The position numbers were made by a program, and so were the translations under genes. The notes below the pieces were generated by a model, which did not search any database, was not told where the DNA came from, and worked only from the letters and a program-made list of their open reading frames with translations. Of a stretch of DNA of 64,000 bases, positions 17,084 to 25,690 are shown one piece after another. Position 1 is the first letter of the stretch; the number at the start of each line of letters is the position of its first letter. Source of the DNA: Streptomyces regalis (GTDB lineage Bacteria; Actinomycetota; Actinomycetes; Streptomycetales; Streptomycetaceae); contig NZ_LLZG01000410.1 of NCBI RefSeq assembly GCF_001509475.1, forward strand, positions 19,614 to 83,613. The letters are read 5' to 3'.

Positions 17084-19200
17084 CAGAAGACCCCCTTGTA
17101 GCCCTGCCAGCCGGTCGCGATCTTCACGCGCGGCCCGAACGACCCCTTGCCGTCACCGCTGTTGCGGTAGAGGTTGCCCGCCGTGTCCCGGGCGACGAGA
17201 TCGTTCTTCCCGTCCCCGGTGATGTCCCCCACCCCGACGATCGCGTTGTACGACCCGCCCCAGTCGGCGACGAGCTTCACCCGGTCCTTCAGCAGCCCGG
17301 TCCCGGTGCCATCGTGACGCCACAGCGTCCCGGCCTTGTCCCGCGCGAGAACGTCCCCGAAGCCGTCGCCGGTGAAGTCCCCTACGCCCACGACCTTCGT
17401 GTAACCGGTCCACGCCGAACGGATCTTGACCCCTGCCTTCAGCTTCCCGGCACCGTCGTTGGCGAACAGATGGATGTCGCCCGTCGACGCCTTGCGGGCC
17501 AGCAGGTCCACCCGGCCGTCACCCGTCAGATCGCCGGGCGCGGTGAGGACGTTGTACGCGTTCCAGCCGGTGCCGAGGGAGGTGTGGCTGCTCGACGGGG
17601 TGTACGACGTCCCGCACTTGCCCGCGTACCGCCGCAGTTCGCCGTTGGGCATCCGGATCAGCATCTCGGCGCACCGGTCCTTGCCCATGTCGCCGAAGGG
17701 GACGGCGACCGTTCCGGCGGGCCAGCCGGAGGCGGACTGCTTCCAGTCGAAGGTGCCCTTGCCCTGGGTGTAGTGCAGGGTCAGGCCGCCCGAGGAGTTG
17801 AGCGTGACGAGTTCGCCGTAGCTGTAGCCGCCCTGGTCGTGGTGGCCCTGCCTGCCACCGGTGACCTGGATCGTTCCGCCGGTGGTGTACGTGCCGGACC
17901 CCTCGGTGGCGGTGGCCGTCAGCGTCCAGGTCGTGCGGCCGTTGTACACGTACGCGCCCGAGTCCGTCTTGCCGTCCCAGGCCAGGTCGATCGCCGTGCC
18001 GCTGCCCTTGATGGTGCGCACGAGGCGCCCTTGGGCGTCCTTCACCGTGAACGTCCAGTCGGCGGGCTTGTTGAGCTGCCAGGTACTGTCCCACGTGGTG
18101 CTTGCGCCATAACGGCCCTGAGCGTCCAGAACCGAGTCGTCCACACTCGACTCGATCTTCGCGAGGGCCTGGGTGGGCACCCCGCTCGGCACGATCCGGA
18201 TCGCGTGGTCCTGGTCGACATAGGCGATGTCGCCGCCGAATTTGTCCACCGCCCAGGTCATCCGCCGCTGGTCGGCTGTGTTCCCGGCCGGCAGGTCGGC
18301 GATCTCGCGCGCGGCGGCGGCCGTACCGGTGTGGAAGTCCGTCAGCTTCAGCTTCCCCGCGCTCCGGTCGTGCCGCACGAGGTAGCCGTCGCCGACCAGC
18401 GCGGGCCCGGACGGCACGACGATGTTCTTCTTCGCCGTACGGTCGTACACGCCCGCCGCACCTGTCGAACCGCAGTTCCAGTAGATCCAACGGCCTACGA
18501 CCTGAAGCTCCTTGACCGTGCAGGGTGCCCCGGTGGAGACGCTCTGGACGGTCTCCTTCGCCTCCAGGTCGTACGCCGTGACGGTCCCGTTGCCCGAACC
18601 GGGGGCCCACAGCGACGAGCCCCACACGGACGCCGCCGTGATGGAACGAGTGAGGCGAACGCCCTCGGCACGGTAGGGGTGGACGGCGTCGACGTACTGC
18701 TTGCCGGTCGAGGCCGCGTCGTAGACGAAGTAGCGGCCGGTGGTGTCCACGAACCGGCCGCCGGTCACCGCAGGTTCGGTCCCGTGATAGGTGCTCGGCG
18801 AGGTCCAGACCTGCGCGCGTTCCTGGTCGTACTCGTCGACCTGGAAGTAGCCGACGTTCTGGTTGCCGGTGGACCGCAGCGGGACGCAGGCCCCGGCGTC
18901 GCACGGCACCCGCTTCAGGTGCGTGCCGTCCGCGAAGGTGCCGGCGAACCCGCGGCCGGTCTGCGACAGCACCGTGGAGCCGTCGGCCGAGATCTCCCGG
19001 CCGACCACGCCCTGGTATCCGCTCGGGCGGAGCTCGACGGTGCTGAGAAAGCCGCCCGCGTAGTCGATCCCCCACACGCCGTCCGTCTGGACGGGCGTCG
19101 GCGCGGTCTCCGCAGCAGCCTGGGCGGCCGCTGTCAGCGAGCCGGCACCCAGGGCGGCAAGGCTCGCCAAAGTCAGTGCGATCCGGGCATGCCGGGTCAA
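17083..19200 (-). CDS. Secreted FG-GAP/VCBS repeat protein, upstream copy
   Basis: 705 residues from a TTG at 19200 (LTRHARIALTLASLAALG) that has GGGAGGGA 6 nt upstream. An ATG at 19233 is in frame but has no ribosome site. A signal peptide is followed by a beta-rich half, a FlgD-like segment (AWDGKTDSGAYVYNGRTTW) and FG-GAP repeats (GDLTGDGRVDLLA, GDFTGDGFGDVLA, GDITGDGKNDLVA), ending GWQGYKGVF. The C-terminal 230 residues are nearly the same as in the gene at 13934-17083, so the pair is a tandem duplication in which the downstream copy gained or kept a longer N-terminal half. Confidence 0.9.
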   Translation of the reverse strand: MTRHARIALTLASLAALGAGSLTAAAQAAAETAPTPVQTDGVWGIDYAGGFLSTVELRPSGYQGVVGREISADGSTVLSQTGRGFAGTFADGTHLKRVPCDAGACVPLRSTGNQNVGYFQVDEYDQERAQVWTSPSTYHGTEPAVTGGRFVDTTGRYFVYDAASTGKQYVDAVHPYRAEGVRLTRSITAASVWGSSLWAPGSGNGTVTAYDLEAKETVQSVSTGAPCTVKELQVVGRWIYWNCGSTGAAGVYDRTAKKNIVVPSGPALVGDGYLVRHDRSAGKLKLTDFHTGTAAAAREIADLPAGNTADQRRMTWAVDKFGGDIAYVDQDHAIRIVPSGVPTQALAKIESSVDDSVLDAQGRYGASTTWDSTWQLNKPADWTFTVKDAQGRLVRTIKGSGTAIDLAWDGKTDSGAYVYNGRTTWTLTATATEGSGTYTTGGTIQVTGGRQGHHDQGGYSYGELVTLNSSGGLTLHYTQGKGTFDWKQSASGWPAGTVAVPFGDMGKDRCAEMLIRMPNGELRRYAGKCGTSYTPSSSHTSLGTGWNAYNVLTAPGDLTGDGRVDLLARKASTGDIHLFANDGAGKLKAGVKIRSAWTGYTKVVGVGDFTGDGFGDVLARDKAGTLWRHDGTGTGLLKDRVKLVADWGGSYNAIVGVGDITGDGKNDLVARDTAGNLYRNSGDGKGSFGPRVKIATGWQGYKGVF

Positions 19201-19387
19201 GGGTCCCTCCCCAGGGAAAAGTGAGAAAGGCATGGTGGCGACCGTGTCGGACCCCCCGGTCGTGCTCTCCCATGCGAGTCAAAGGCAAGGGATGTTAACA
19301 ACCGTCACACAGGTTCCGGTAGTGGATTGAGAGGCAGGAGAGAAAGCCGTCGCCGCGCCGTGTCCCGCACCGACCCCGGAAACGCCG

Positions 19388-19423
19388 GAAGGGCCCGCAC
19401 GAGGGAAATCGTGCGGGCCCTTC
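19388..19423. terminator. Terminator of the DEAD-box helicase gene
   Basis: Perfect 15-bp inverted repeat, arm GAAGGGCCCGCACGA, with a 6-nt loop, 16 bp past the helicase stop on the minus strand. The gap 19201-19387 between this and the secreted protein holds that gene's promoter region but no clear hexamers. Confidence 0.85.
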
Positions 19424-19438
19424 TCAGCTCAGTGGGCG

Positions 19439-21439
19439 TCAGCCGTTGCGCTTCCAGCGCGGCTTGTCCTCGCGGCGCCCGAAGGAGCCGGAGGTGCCGG
19501 AGGTGCCACCACGGTGGTCGTCACGACGGCCGTACGGGCGCTCGTGGCCGCCGGAGCGGAAGCCCGGACGGTCGTCGCGACGGTCGCGGTTGAAGGGACG
19601 GTCGCTGCCGCGGTGACCGCCGCGCTCGTCCCGGCGCTCGAAGGGGCGCCCGGCCGGACGGTCGTCCCGGCGGAACCCACCCCGGTCGTCGCGGCGCTCG
19701 AAGGTGCGGCCACCACGGTCGTCACGACGGTCGAAGGAACGGCCACCACGGTCGTCACGACGGTCGTCGCGGCGGAAGCCGCCACGGTCGTTGTCGCGGC
19801 GCTCGAAACCACGGTCGCCACGGTCACGGTTGAACCCACCGCGGTCGTTGTCCCGACGCTCGAAGGAACGCCCACCCCGGTCGTCCCGGCGGTCACCGCC
19901 ACGGTCGTTGTCCCGACGCTCACGACGCTCGTACGCCGGAGCCTCCGTCTTGTCGACGTCCTGCGCCGCCGGCTGCTCGGGCACGGCCACCTCGACGGCC
20001 TCGACCGCCGCGGCCTGCGCCTCGGCCACCGCGGCCTCGGGGTCCTCACCGCGCTCGCGTGCCACGCGGGCGACGAGGCGGTCGGCCTCCTCGCGCAGCT
20101 CCGCGGCGCGCCGCTGCGCCCGCTCCAGCTGCTTGGTGAGCTGGGCCACCTCACGCTCGGCCTGCTGCGCCGCGTTGGCCGCGGACTCGGCCTGCACCTC
20201 GGTCATCGAACGGGCGCCGGTGATCTCGGCGACCTCCGGGTCGAAGGCGGCACCGCCCTGGATGATGTGACGGCCCGCATCGACGCCCGCGTCCTCCATC
20301 AGCCGGAAGATCTGGCGGCGCTGGTGCGGCAGGGAGAGGGACACGACCGTGCCCGTACGCCCCGCACGCGCCGTACGGCCGGCCCGGTGCAGGTAGTCCT
20401 TGTGGTCACCGGCCGGGTCGACGTTCAGCACGAGGTCGATGCCGTCGACGTGGATACCGCGAGCGGCGACGTCGGTGGCGACGAGGACGTTGACGTAACC
20501 GTCCTTGAAGTCGGCCAGCGTCCGGGTCCGCGCGCCCTGCGTCATACCGCCGTGCAGCGCGTCGGCCTTCACGCCGGAGTCGCGCAGCTGCTCGGCGACA
20601 CGGTCGGCGCCCAGCTGGGTGCGGACGAAGATGATGGTGCGGCCCTTGCGGGAGGCGATCGCGGCGGTGACCGGCGCCTTGTCCTTGGGCTTCACGATCA
20701 GGATGTGGTGCGACATGGTCGTCACCGCACCCTGCGCCGCGTCGACCTCGTGCGTGGCCGGGTTGGTGAGGTACCGGTCGACGAGGGTCTTGATCTCGTT
20801 CTCCATGGTCGCGGAGAAGAGCATGCGCTGACCGCCGGCCGGGACCTGGTCCAGCAGCTCGGTGACCTCGGGCAGGAAACCCAGGTCGGACATCTGGTCG
20901 GCCTCGTCGAGGACGGTGATCTTCACGTCCTCCAGCGAGCAGGCGCCGCGGTTGATGATGTCGCGGAGGCGACCGGGAGTGGCGACCAGCACATCCACAC
21001 CCCGCTCCAGGGCGTAGATCTGGTTGCCCATCGACGTGCCGCCGCAGACGACCTTCATCTTCAGGCCGAGGACGTCGCCGTAGGGCTGGAGGGCGTCCGC
21101 CACCTGCATGGCGAGCTCACGGGTCGGGGTGAGGATGACCGCGCGGGGCTTGTGCTTCTCGGTGCGGCCGCCGGCCAGCGTAGCCAGGGTGGGCAGACCG
21201 AAGGAGAGGGTCTTGCCGGAGCCGGTGCGGCCACGGCCGAGGATGTCCTTGCCGGCCAGGGCGTCCGGGATGGTCGCGGCCTGGATCGGGAAGGGGGCGG
21301 TCACGCCGTTCTGGGCGAGCTTGCGGACTACGCCCTCGGGGAGACCGAGGTCCGCGAAGGTCACCTCGGGTGCGTCCTCGACGGCCGCGGTCTGGGCGTC
21401 CTCGGGCACAACGACGTGATCAGTACTGGAAATGGACAT
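19439..21439 (-). CDS. DEAD-box RNA helicase with RGG-like tail
   Basis: 666 residues from the ATG at 21439 (MSISSTDHVV, GGAAGG upstream). Helicase motifs in order: Q motif (PFPIQAATIPDAL), Walker A GRGRTGSGKT, PTRELAMQ, GG, TPGRL, DEAD (VLDEADQMSD), SAT, IIFVRTQ, ATDVAARGIHVDG and HRAGRTARAGRTG. After about residue 405 comes an Ala/Glu-rich coiled coil, then about 150 residues of RRDDRGG/ERRDNDRGG repeats. This resembles the large cold-inducible Streptomyces helicases thought to remodel RNA during stress. It stands alone with its own terminator. Confidence 0.95.
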   Translation of the reverse strand: MSISSTDHVVVPEDAQTAAVEDAPEVTFADLGLPEGVVRKLAQNGVTAPFPIQAATIPDALAGKDILGRGRTGSGKTLSFGLPTLATLAGGRTEKHKPRAVILTPTRELAMQVADALQPYGDVLGLKMKVVCGGTSMGNQIYALERGVDVLVATPGRLRDIINRGACSLEDVKITVLDEADQMSDLGFLPEVTELLDQVPAGGQRMLFSATMENEIKTLVDRYLTNPATHEVDAAQGAVTTMSHHILIVKPKDKAPVTAAIASRKGRTIIFVRTQLGADRVAEQLRDSGVKADALHGGMTQGARTRTLADFKDGYVNVLVATDVAARGIHVDGIDLVLNVDPAGDHKDYLHRAGRTARAGRTGTVVSLSLPHQRRQIFRLMEDAGVDAGRHIIQGGAAFDPEVAEITGARSMTEVQAESAANAAQQAEREVAQLTKQLERAQRRAAELREEADRLVARVARERGEDPEAAVAEAQAAAVEAVEVAVPEQPAAQDVDKTEAPAYERRERRDNDRGGDRRDDRGGRSFERRDNDRGGFNRDRGDRGFERRDNDRGGFRRDDRRDDRGGRSFDRRDDRGGRTFERRDDRGGFRRDDRPAGRPFERRDERGGHRGSDRPFNRDRRDDRPGFRSGGHERPYGRRDDHRGGTSGTSGSFGRREDKPRWKRNG
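19490..19935 (-). repeat. Minisatellite-like coding repeats of the helicase tail
   Basis: Imperfect repeats of about 24-36 bp encode alternating ERRDDRGG, RRDNDRGG and RRDDRGGRSF units. Phase is kept throughout, so length can change without breaking the frame. The repeats also create long spurious ORFs on the other strand. Arg/Gly/Asp-rich tails of this kind bind RNA and can phase-separate. Confidence 0.8.
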
Positions 21440-21691
21440 GCGTATGCGAAACCTTCCGGAGTCTCGTCGGCACGCGCCCGTCAACTCCGTGATTCGCAAT
21501 CGACCGCCTCAATGCGGTCCGCCACGGCAAGGGAGAGTACGCGCCACACGGCGCGCTCTGCAGTGGCGCCGGGCAAATGGGATCAAACGATCTACCACCA
21601 TACGCACCCCCAGCCCCCCAAGGCAAACCGACCGCCACCCGTGTAGGCAACGTCACTTGCCACCACCCCCTCGACCTCGCCGGGCCCTACA

Positions 21692-22246
21692 TCACGCAGG
21701 CGCCCCCGCGGCCGGCGCCGGCTCCCGCTGAGCCAGCTGCGGCCCCGTCTCCTCATGCGCCGACGACGACGGCTCGGCCTCCGTGGGCGTCGGCGTGGGC
21801 GACGTCGGCTGCTCGGTCGGCGTCGGCTCCGGGTCCGGATCCGGCGTCCGGGTGGGCGTCGGCTCCGCCGTACGCGTGGGTCCCGGCTTCTCGCTCTGCC
21901 CCGGCTTGACCGGCGGCCTGCCCCCCGCGGGAGCGGACGCGCTCACCTCCGCGGACGGCGAGACCGAGGGAGACGCCGACTCCACCGCCCCCTTCTCGCC
22001 CTTCCCCTTGCCCTTCTCCTTCTCCCGCTTGCGGTCGTCCACGTGCGCCCCGTACCCGGCCCCGCCGCCCGACACGGCCGACCCCCCGTCGGGCGCCTCA
22101 CCGCCCTGTTGCCCCGCGGAGTGCGACGGCTTCGCGCTCCCGCCTCCGCCGTCGTCACCCACGCTCATACAGCCGGCGGCAGCGGCGACGGCCATCACCG
22201 TGGCAGCCAGACGGACAGGTACGTACAAGGGGCGCACGGGAGCCAC
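21692..22246 (-). CDS. Low-complexity lipoprotein, unknown function
   Basis: 184 residues. The signal peptide ends in a lipobox (MAVAAAAGC), giving a lipid-anchored exported protein. The rest is low complexity: Gly/Ser-rich, a short Lys/Glu stretch (RKREKEKGKGKGEKGAVES), then Pro/Thr/Ser-rich repeats (TPTRTPDPDPEPTPTEQPT). No folded domain is visible. It probably spans the cell wall. It lies between the helicase and the metallopeptidase in what appears to be a conserved core block. The 190 bp between it and the helicase start hold the helicase promoter region. Confidence 0.75.
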   Translation of the reverse strand: MAPVRPLYVPVRLAATVMAVAAAAGCMSVGDDGGGGSAKPSHSAGQQGGEAPDGGSAVSGGGAGYGAHVDDRKREKEKGKGKGEKGAVESASPSVSPSAEVSASAPAGGRPPVKPGQSEKPGPTRTAEPTPTRTPDPDPEPTPTEQPTSPTPTPTEAEPSSSAHEETGPQLAQREPAPAAGAPA

Positions 22247-22388
22247 CTCCAGGGGCGGGCGAAGAAGTCAACCTGCCCAACTCCCGCCGCCCACAAGAGG
22301 ACACGCGCCCGGTATTCACAGGGAGCGCGGGCGACGTGGAGGAGCCTCCGCCGCCCGACCGCACACCGCCGGCGTCAGCGGCCTGACG

Positions 22389-22739
22389 TCACCCGTATCC
22401 CAGGGCGTGCAGCCGCGCGTCGTCGATCCCGAAGTGATGCGCGATCTCGTGCACCACCGTCACCTCGGTCTCCTCGACGACCTCCTCCCGCGACTCGCAC
22501 ATCCGCAGCGTCGGCCCCCGGTAGATCGTGATCCGATCCGGCAGCACTCCGGCGTACCACTCCCCGCGCTCGGTCAGCGGAGTCCCCTCGTACAGCCCGA
22601 GCAGCTCGGGATCGTCCGTCGGCGGTTCGTCCTCGACGAACACCGCGACGTTGTCCATCAGCCGCGTCAACTCCGGCGGAATCCGGTCCAGCGCCTCGGC
22701 GACCAGTTCCTCGAACTCCTCGCGCGTCATCTCCAGCAC
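22389..22739 (-). CDS. Zincin-like metallopeptidase family protein
   Basis: About 116 residues if it starts at the GTG at 22739 (VLEMTREEF); the ATG at 22730 is the alternative. Neither has a good ribosome site. The sequence matches the small actinobacterial metallopeptidase family: EEFEELVAEALDRIPPEL, then LLGLYEGTPLTERG and the zinc motif TVVHEIAHHFGIDDARLHAL. The HExxH motif with a following Asp/His is intact, so zinc binding is likely. Substrate unknown. It is divergent from the metallophosphoesterase gene. Confidence 0.85.
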   Translation of the reverse strand: MLEMTREEFEELVAEALDRIPPELTRLMDNVAVFVEDEPPTDDPELLGLYEGTPLTERGEWYAGVLPDRITIYRGPTLRMCESREEVVEETEVTVVHEIAHHFGIDDARLHALGYG

Positions 22740-22824
22740 AGGCCCATTGTCGGGTACGACACCCCCGTACCAGAGCCGCCGACGGCCCCGCATATCCACC
22801 CCTACACTTGGGCATACGGGATTA

Positions 22825-24399
22825 ATGGCCCGCGACACCGCCGCTGTCATGAACGTACTGAGCCACCTCTCCCGGGCCCCGCGCGCCCTCGTCCGCCGCT
22901 ATCGCTCCCACCAGGCGGCCACCTCGGTCGAGCTCGTCCCCCAGTCCCACCCCTGGGGCCGCATCCTCGGCCTGGTCACCGTCGTCCTCCTCGGCGCCTG
23001 GCTGGGCCTGCTGATCGTCGGCAACGTACGGGTGCCGGTGGGCCCGTTGGACACGACGATGACCCTGCGCCCGTCGTTCACCGGCGGCACGAAGATCAAT
23101 GTCTCCCCGCTCGGCGATCTGCAACTCGACAGCCACACGGCCCCCGTCCGCCTGGACGTGAACGTCGACCAGCTCGACCCCGCCCGCTCCCGGGCCCTGG
23201 TCGACCACCCCGAACGCCTCTCCGGCCTCCAGGACGAGGTCACCCAGGACATCGCCCACGGCACCCGCGACCTGGCCGTACGAAGCTGTGTGGCCGTCGT
23301 CTCCGGAGCCACGGCCCTCGGCCTGGCGGTCTACCGCCGCCCCCGCCGCGCCCTCGCCGCCGGCGGCCTCGCCCTCACCCTCCTCGCCGCGTCCGGCGGG
23401 ACGGCGTACGCCACCTGGAACCCCGATTCCGTCCTGGAGCCGAAGTTCTCGGGCCTGCTCTCCTCCGCCCCCTCCCTCGTCGGCAACGCGCGCAGCATCG
23501 TCACCGAATTCGACGTCTACCAGAAGGAGTTGGCGCGCCTGGTGACGAACATGACCAAGCTCTACGACGTCACCTCCACGCTCCCCGCCTACACACCGGA
23601 CCCGAGCACCATCCGCGTCCTGCACGTCTCGGACATCCACCTCAATCCGGCCAGCTGGAAGATCGTCGCCTCGCTCGTCGACCAGTACAAGATCAACGTG
23701 ATCGTCGACTCCGGCGACACCATGGACCACGGCACGGCCGCCGAGAACCGCTTCCTGGACCCGATCGAGGACCTCGGCGCCCCGTACGTCTGGGTCCGCG
23801 GCAACCACGACTCGCGCGTCACCCAGCGCTATCTGGAGGGCCTGAACAACGTCCACGTCCTGGACGACGGCCGCCTGGTGGAAGTCGCCGGTCTGCGCTT
23901 CGCGGGCATCGGCGACCCCCAGTTCACCCCCGACCGCTCGAAGGTGCCGGGCGGCGACGCGGCGAACGAACTGGCGGGCGCCCGCCTGGCCTCGGCCCTG
24001 CGCGACCATACGGCCGCGGACACCCCCGTGGACGTGGCCGTCGCCCACGAGCCGGTGGCGGCCCGCCAGACGGACGGCGAGGTACCGCTGGCCCTGGCCG
24101 GCCACATCCACCACCAAGAGATGGAGGTCATGAAGTACGGCACCCGACTCCGCGTCGAGGGCTCGACGGGCGGCAGCGGTCTGCGCGCCGTCGAGGGCAA
24201 GTACCCGGACCCGATCCAGGCCTCGATCCTCTACCTCGACCGCGAGAGCCGCCGCCTCCAGGCCTGGGACGAGATCGAACTGGGCGGCCTGGGCCTGACC
24301 ACGGCGGAGGTGAGGCGCCACCTCGTGGAGGAGAACCAGCCGGGCGCGACGGAGTCCCCTGCCCCCACCCCGGCCCCGTCACCCACCCCCTCCCCGTAA
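22825..24399 (+). CDS. Membrane metallophosphoesterase
   Basis: 524 residues. The N-terminal half has membrane helices near 45-70 and 155-200 and an extracytoplasmic stretch. The C-terminal half (about 255-490) is a calcineurin-like phosphoesterase: VSDIHLNP (D-x-H), DSGDTMDHG (G-D-x-x-D), RGNHDSR (G-N-H-D), AHEP and GHIHHQ, so all metal ligands are present. The tail is Pro/Thr-rich. I place the start at the ATG at 22825; there is no ribosome site, and TACACT about 18 bp upstream suggests a leaderless transcript. An ATG at 22849 is possible. Substrate unknown. Confidence 0.88.
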   Translation: MARDTAAVMNVLSHLSRAPRALVRRYRSHQAATSVELVPQSHPWGRILGLVTVVLLGAWLGLLIVGNVRVPVGPLDTTMTLRPSFTGGTKINVSPLGDLQLDSHTAPVRLDVNVDQLDPARSRALVDHPERLSGLQDEVTQDIAHGTRDLAVRSCVAVVSGATALGLAVYRRPRRALAAGGLALTLLAASGGTAYATWNPDSVLEPKFSGLLSSAPSLVGNARSIVTEFDVYQKELARLVTNMTKLYDVTSTLPAYTPDPSTIRVLHVSDIHLNPASWKIVASLVDQYKINVIVDSGDTMDHGTAAENRFLDPIEDLGAPYVWVRGNHDSRVTQRYLEGLNNVHVLDDGRLVEVAGLRFAGIGDPQFTPDRSKVPGGDAANELAGARLASALRDHTAADTPVDVAVAHEPVAARQTDGEVPLALAGHIHHQEMEVMKYGTRLRVEGSTGGSGLRAVEGKYPDPIQASILYLDRESRRLQAWDEIELGGLGLTTAEVRRHLVEENQPGATESPAPTPAPSPTPSP

Positions 24400-24405
24400 A
24401 CCGTT

Positions 24406-24435
24406 TTGGCGATACCTCCCGCCATCCCATATGCT
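24406..24435 (+). promoter_or_regulatory. Probable promoter of the tRNA Glu-Asp-Phe cluster
   Basis: TTGGCG and TATGCT separated by 18 bp, ending 45 bp before tRNA-Glu. A small inverted repeat (GCTTCTCA/TGAGAAGC) follows in the leader. Confidence 0.4.
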
Positions 24436-24479
24436 TCTCACGTCCCCGACGCGCTGAGAAGCGCCCAGGCGGGCCGATA

Positions 24480-24552
24480 GCCCTCATCGTCTAGCGGCCT
24501 AGGACGCCGCCCTTTCAAGGCGGTAGCACGGGTTCGAATCCCGTTGGGGGCA
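24480..24552 (+). tRNA. tRNA-Glu(TTC)
   Basis: Begins GCCCTCATCGTCTAGCGG. The anticodon loop is CTTTCAA (TTC), the T-arm CGGGTTCGAATCCCG is intact, and the acceptor pairs GCCCTCA with TGGGGGC. 73 nt, CCA not encoded. Its last 24 nt are repeated at 59124-59147. Confidence 0.96.
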
Positions 24553-24671
24553 CGCAGTACGGTGTGCGACATTGTCGTACGCATTGCTTGGTCCTGTGGA
24601 GCAGTTTGGAGTGCTCGCCACCCTGTCAAGGTGGAGGCCGCGGGTTCAAATCCCGTCAGGACCGCTGAGGC
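24529..24671 (+). repeat. Left direct repeat of the genomic island
   Basis: 143 bp covering the tRNA-Glu 3' end, the spacer, the whole tRNA-Asp and 7 bp beyond. It recurs at 59124-59266 with one mismatch (an A-T-T versus A-C-T near 24572). The two copies bound about 34.6 kb of accessory genes. Confidence 0.9.
24590..24664 (+). tRNA. tRNA-Asp(GTC), copy 1
   Basis: Begins GGTCCTGTGGAGCAGTTTGG. The anticodon loop is CTGTCAA (GTC), the T-arm is GCGGGTTCAAATCCCGT, and the acceptor pairs GGTCCTG with CAGGACC. Identical copies lie at 59185 and 63763. Confidence 0.96.
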
Positions 24672-24700
24672 GGACCGCTGAGGCTTCTTGCAGGCCTCGT

Positions 24701-24777
24701 GGCTGGGTAGCTCAGTTGGTACGAGCGATCGCCTGAAAAGCGATAGGTCGCCGGTTCGACCCCGGCCCCAGCCACCA
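24701..24777 (+). tRNA. tRNA-Phe(GAA)
   Basis: Begins GGCTGGGTAGCTCAGTTGG. The anticodon loop is CTGAAAA (GAA) and the acceptor pairs GGCTGGG with CCCAGCC; CCA is encoded at 24775-24777. Only the 3' end of this gene is present in the right-hand repeat, at 59267-59286. Confidence 0.95.
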
Positions 24778-24783
24778 CTCTGG

Positions 24784-24817
24784 GAACGTCCCCGACGGCA
24801 TACCGTCGGGGACGTTC
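24784..24817 (+). terminator. Terminator of the tRNA cluster
   Basis: Perfect 15-bp inverted repeat, arm GAACGTCCCCGACGG, with a 4-nt loop, 7 bp after the CCA of tRNA-Phe. The sequence 24818-24972 shows no gene. Confidence 0.85.
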
Positions 24818-24972
24818 TCGTTGTGTGCCCTGGCGAAGGCGCGCCCCTGGCGGCAACCGAGCACAGGGGTTCTGGCTGTCGGCCCCTTCCTGCTCCCGTA
24901 CGAAACCCGTGCTGGTACGCGAGCGCGGTCAAGAAGATCCGGGGGATCCTCCGGGCTGAGGTCTCCCGACCG

Positions 24973-25485
24973 TCAGGCCCGCAGCAGGGTGACGGTGCGG
25001 CCAGAGGGTGTGGTCTTCTGGGAGAAGGCGGTGCGCTCGTGGACCGGGGCCGCCTGGTCACGGGTGTCGAAGACAACGAGGGTGCCCGTGGACAGCTCCA
25101 TGCGATCGAGGTAGTCGTCCAGCTGCGCAAGGCCCTCGACCAGGGGGTCAGGGCGGCCCTGACGCCACACCTTCAGCTCCAGCGCCTCACGCTGCACCGC
25201 CCGCGAGCCGTCGGATTCAACGGTGTACGGCTGGCGGATCAGCAGATCGATCCGGCGCCGGCCCACCCCGTACTCCCGGTCGATGAAGCCTGCACCGTTC
25301 ACGATCCGGTGCAGGTACGCCATCATCACCAGCTGCGCCGCCGCCTCCGGATAGGTCGAGCTCGTGGCCAGGATCTCGCCGTTCTCCCGCCAGAACCCGG
25401 CGAACGAACGCAGCAGCTTGTCCATGTCGATCCGGCCATCCGGCAACCGGAAACTGGCCGGGGTCGTGGTGATGACCCGGGCACC
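24973..25485 (-). pseudogene. C-terminal fragment of AAA-ATPase/PD-(D/E)XK-type protein
   Basis: The minus-strand frame ends in a conserved block: IDREYGVGRRRIDLLIRQPY, then REALELKVWRQGRPDPLVEG, LAQLDDYLDRMEL and TLVVFDTRDQAAPVHERT. The D-x-L...E-x-K pattern (RIDLLI, ALELKVW) is a PD-(D/E)XK nuclease-type core. In actinobacteria it follows an AAA ATPase domain in one long protein; that N-terminal part is missing. The frame degenerates upstream of VITTTPASFRLP, close to the IS110 element. 25486-25690 holds no gene I recognise. Confidence 0.65.
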
Positions 25486-25690
25486 TCGACAGCTACATCG
25501 GGCAACGGAACTACCCGAGCATGCCCCCTGACCATGCCGCCGCACCGCGAAACACCAAGATCCCCGACTGTGAGGATGGGGGAGGCACCACTCGAGGGTC
25601 TGACCCGATCCCCGATTGACGCTCCGGCTGTCCTCACTCTGAATCGTCGGCCTTCCGAGCGGTGCCGTTGCGCGTACCGGCTCGGCGACC

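Noticed and set aside
14687..17101. Long plus-strand frame opposite the FG-GAP protein
   Set aside because: Shadow frame in GC-rich coding DNA with Arg/Gly/Pro bias and no domain; the minus-strand protein has a signal peptide and FG-GAP repeats.
19514..21646. Long plus-strand frame of about 700 codons opposite the DEAD helicase
   Set aside because: It is Val/Ala/Thr repeats created by the complement of the RDDRGG coding repeats and high GC; the minus strand has all helicase motifs.
22528..22824. N-terminal extension of the metallophosphoesterase frame
   Set aside because: The extra codons lie over the divergent metallopeptidase gene and do not resemble the family; the protein starts at 22825 or 22849.
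25486..25690. Possible gene with DSYIGQRNYP in the gap before IS110 copy 1
   Set aside because: The frame is short, has no start or ribosome site and no recognisable family; it may be debris of another transposon.
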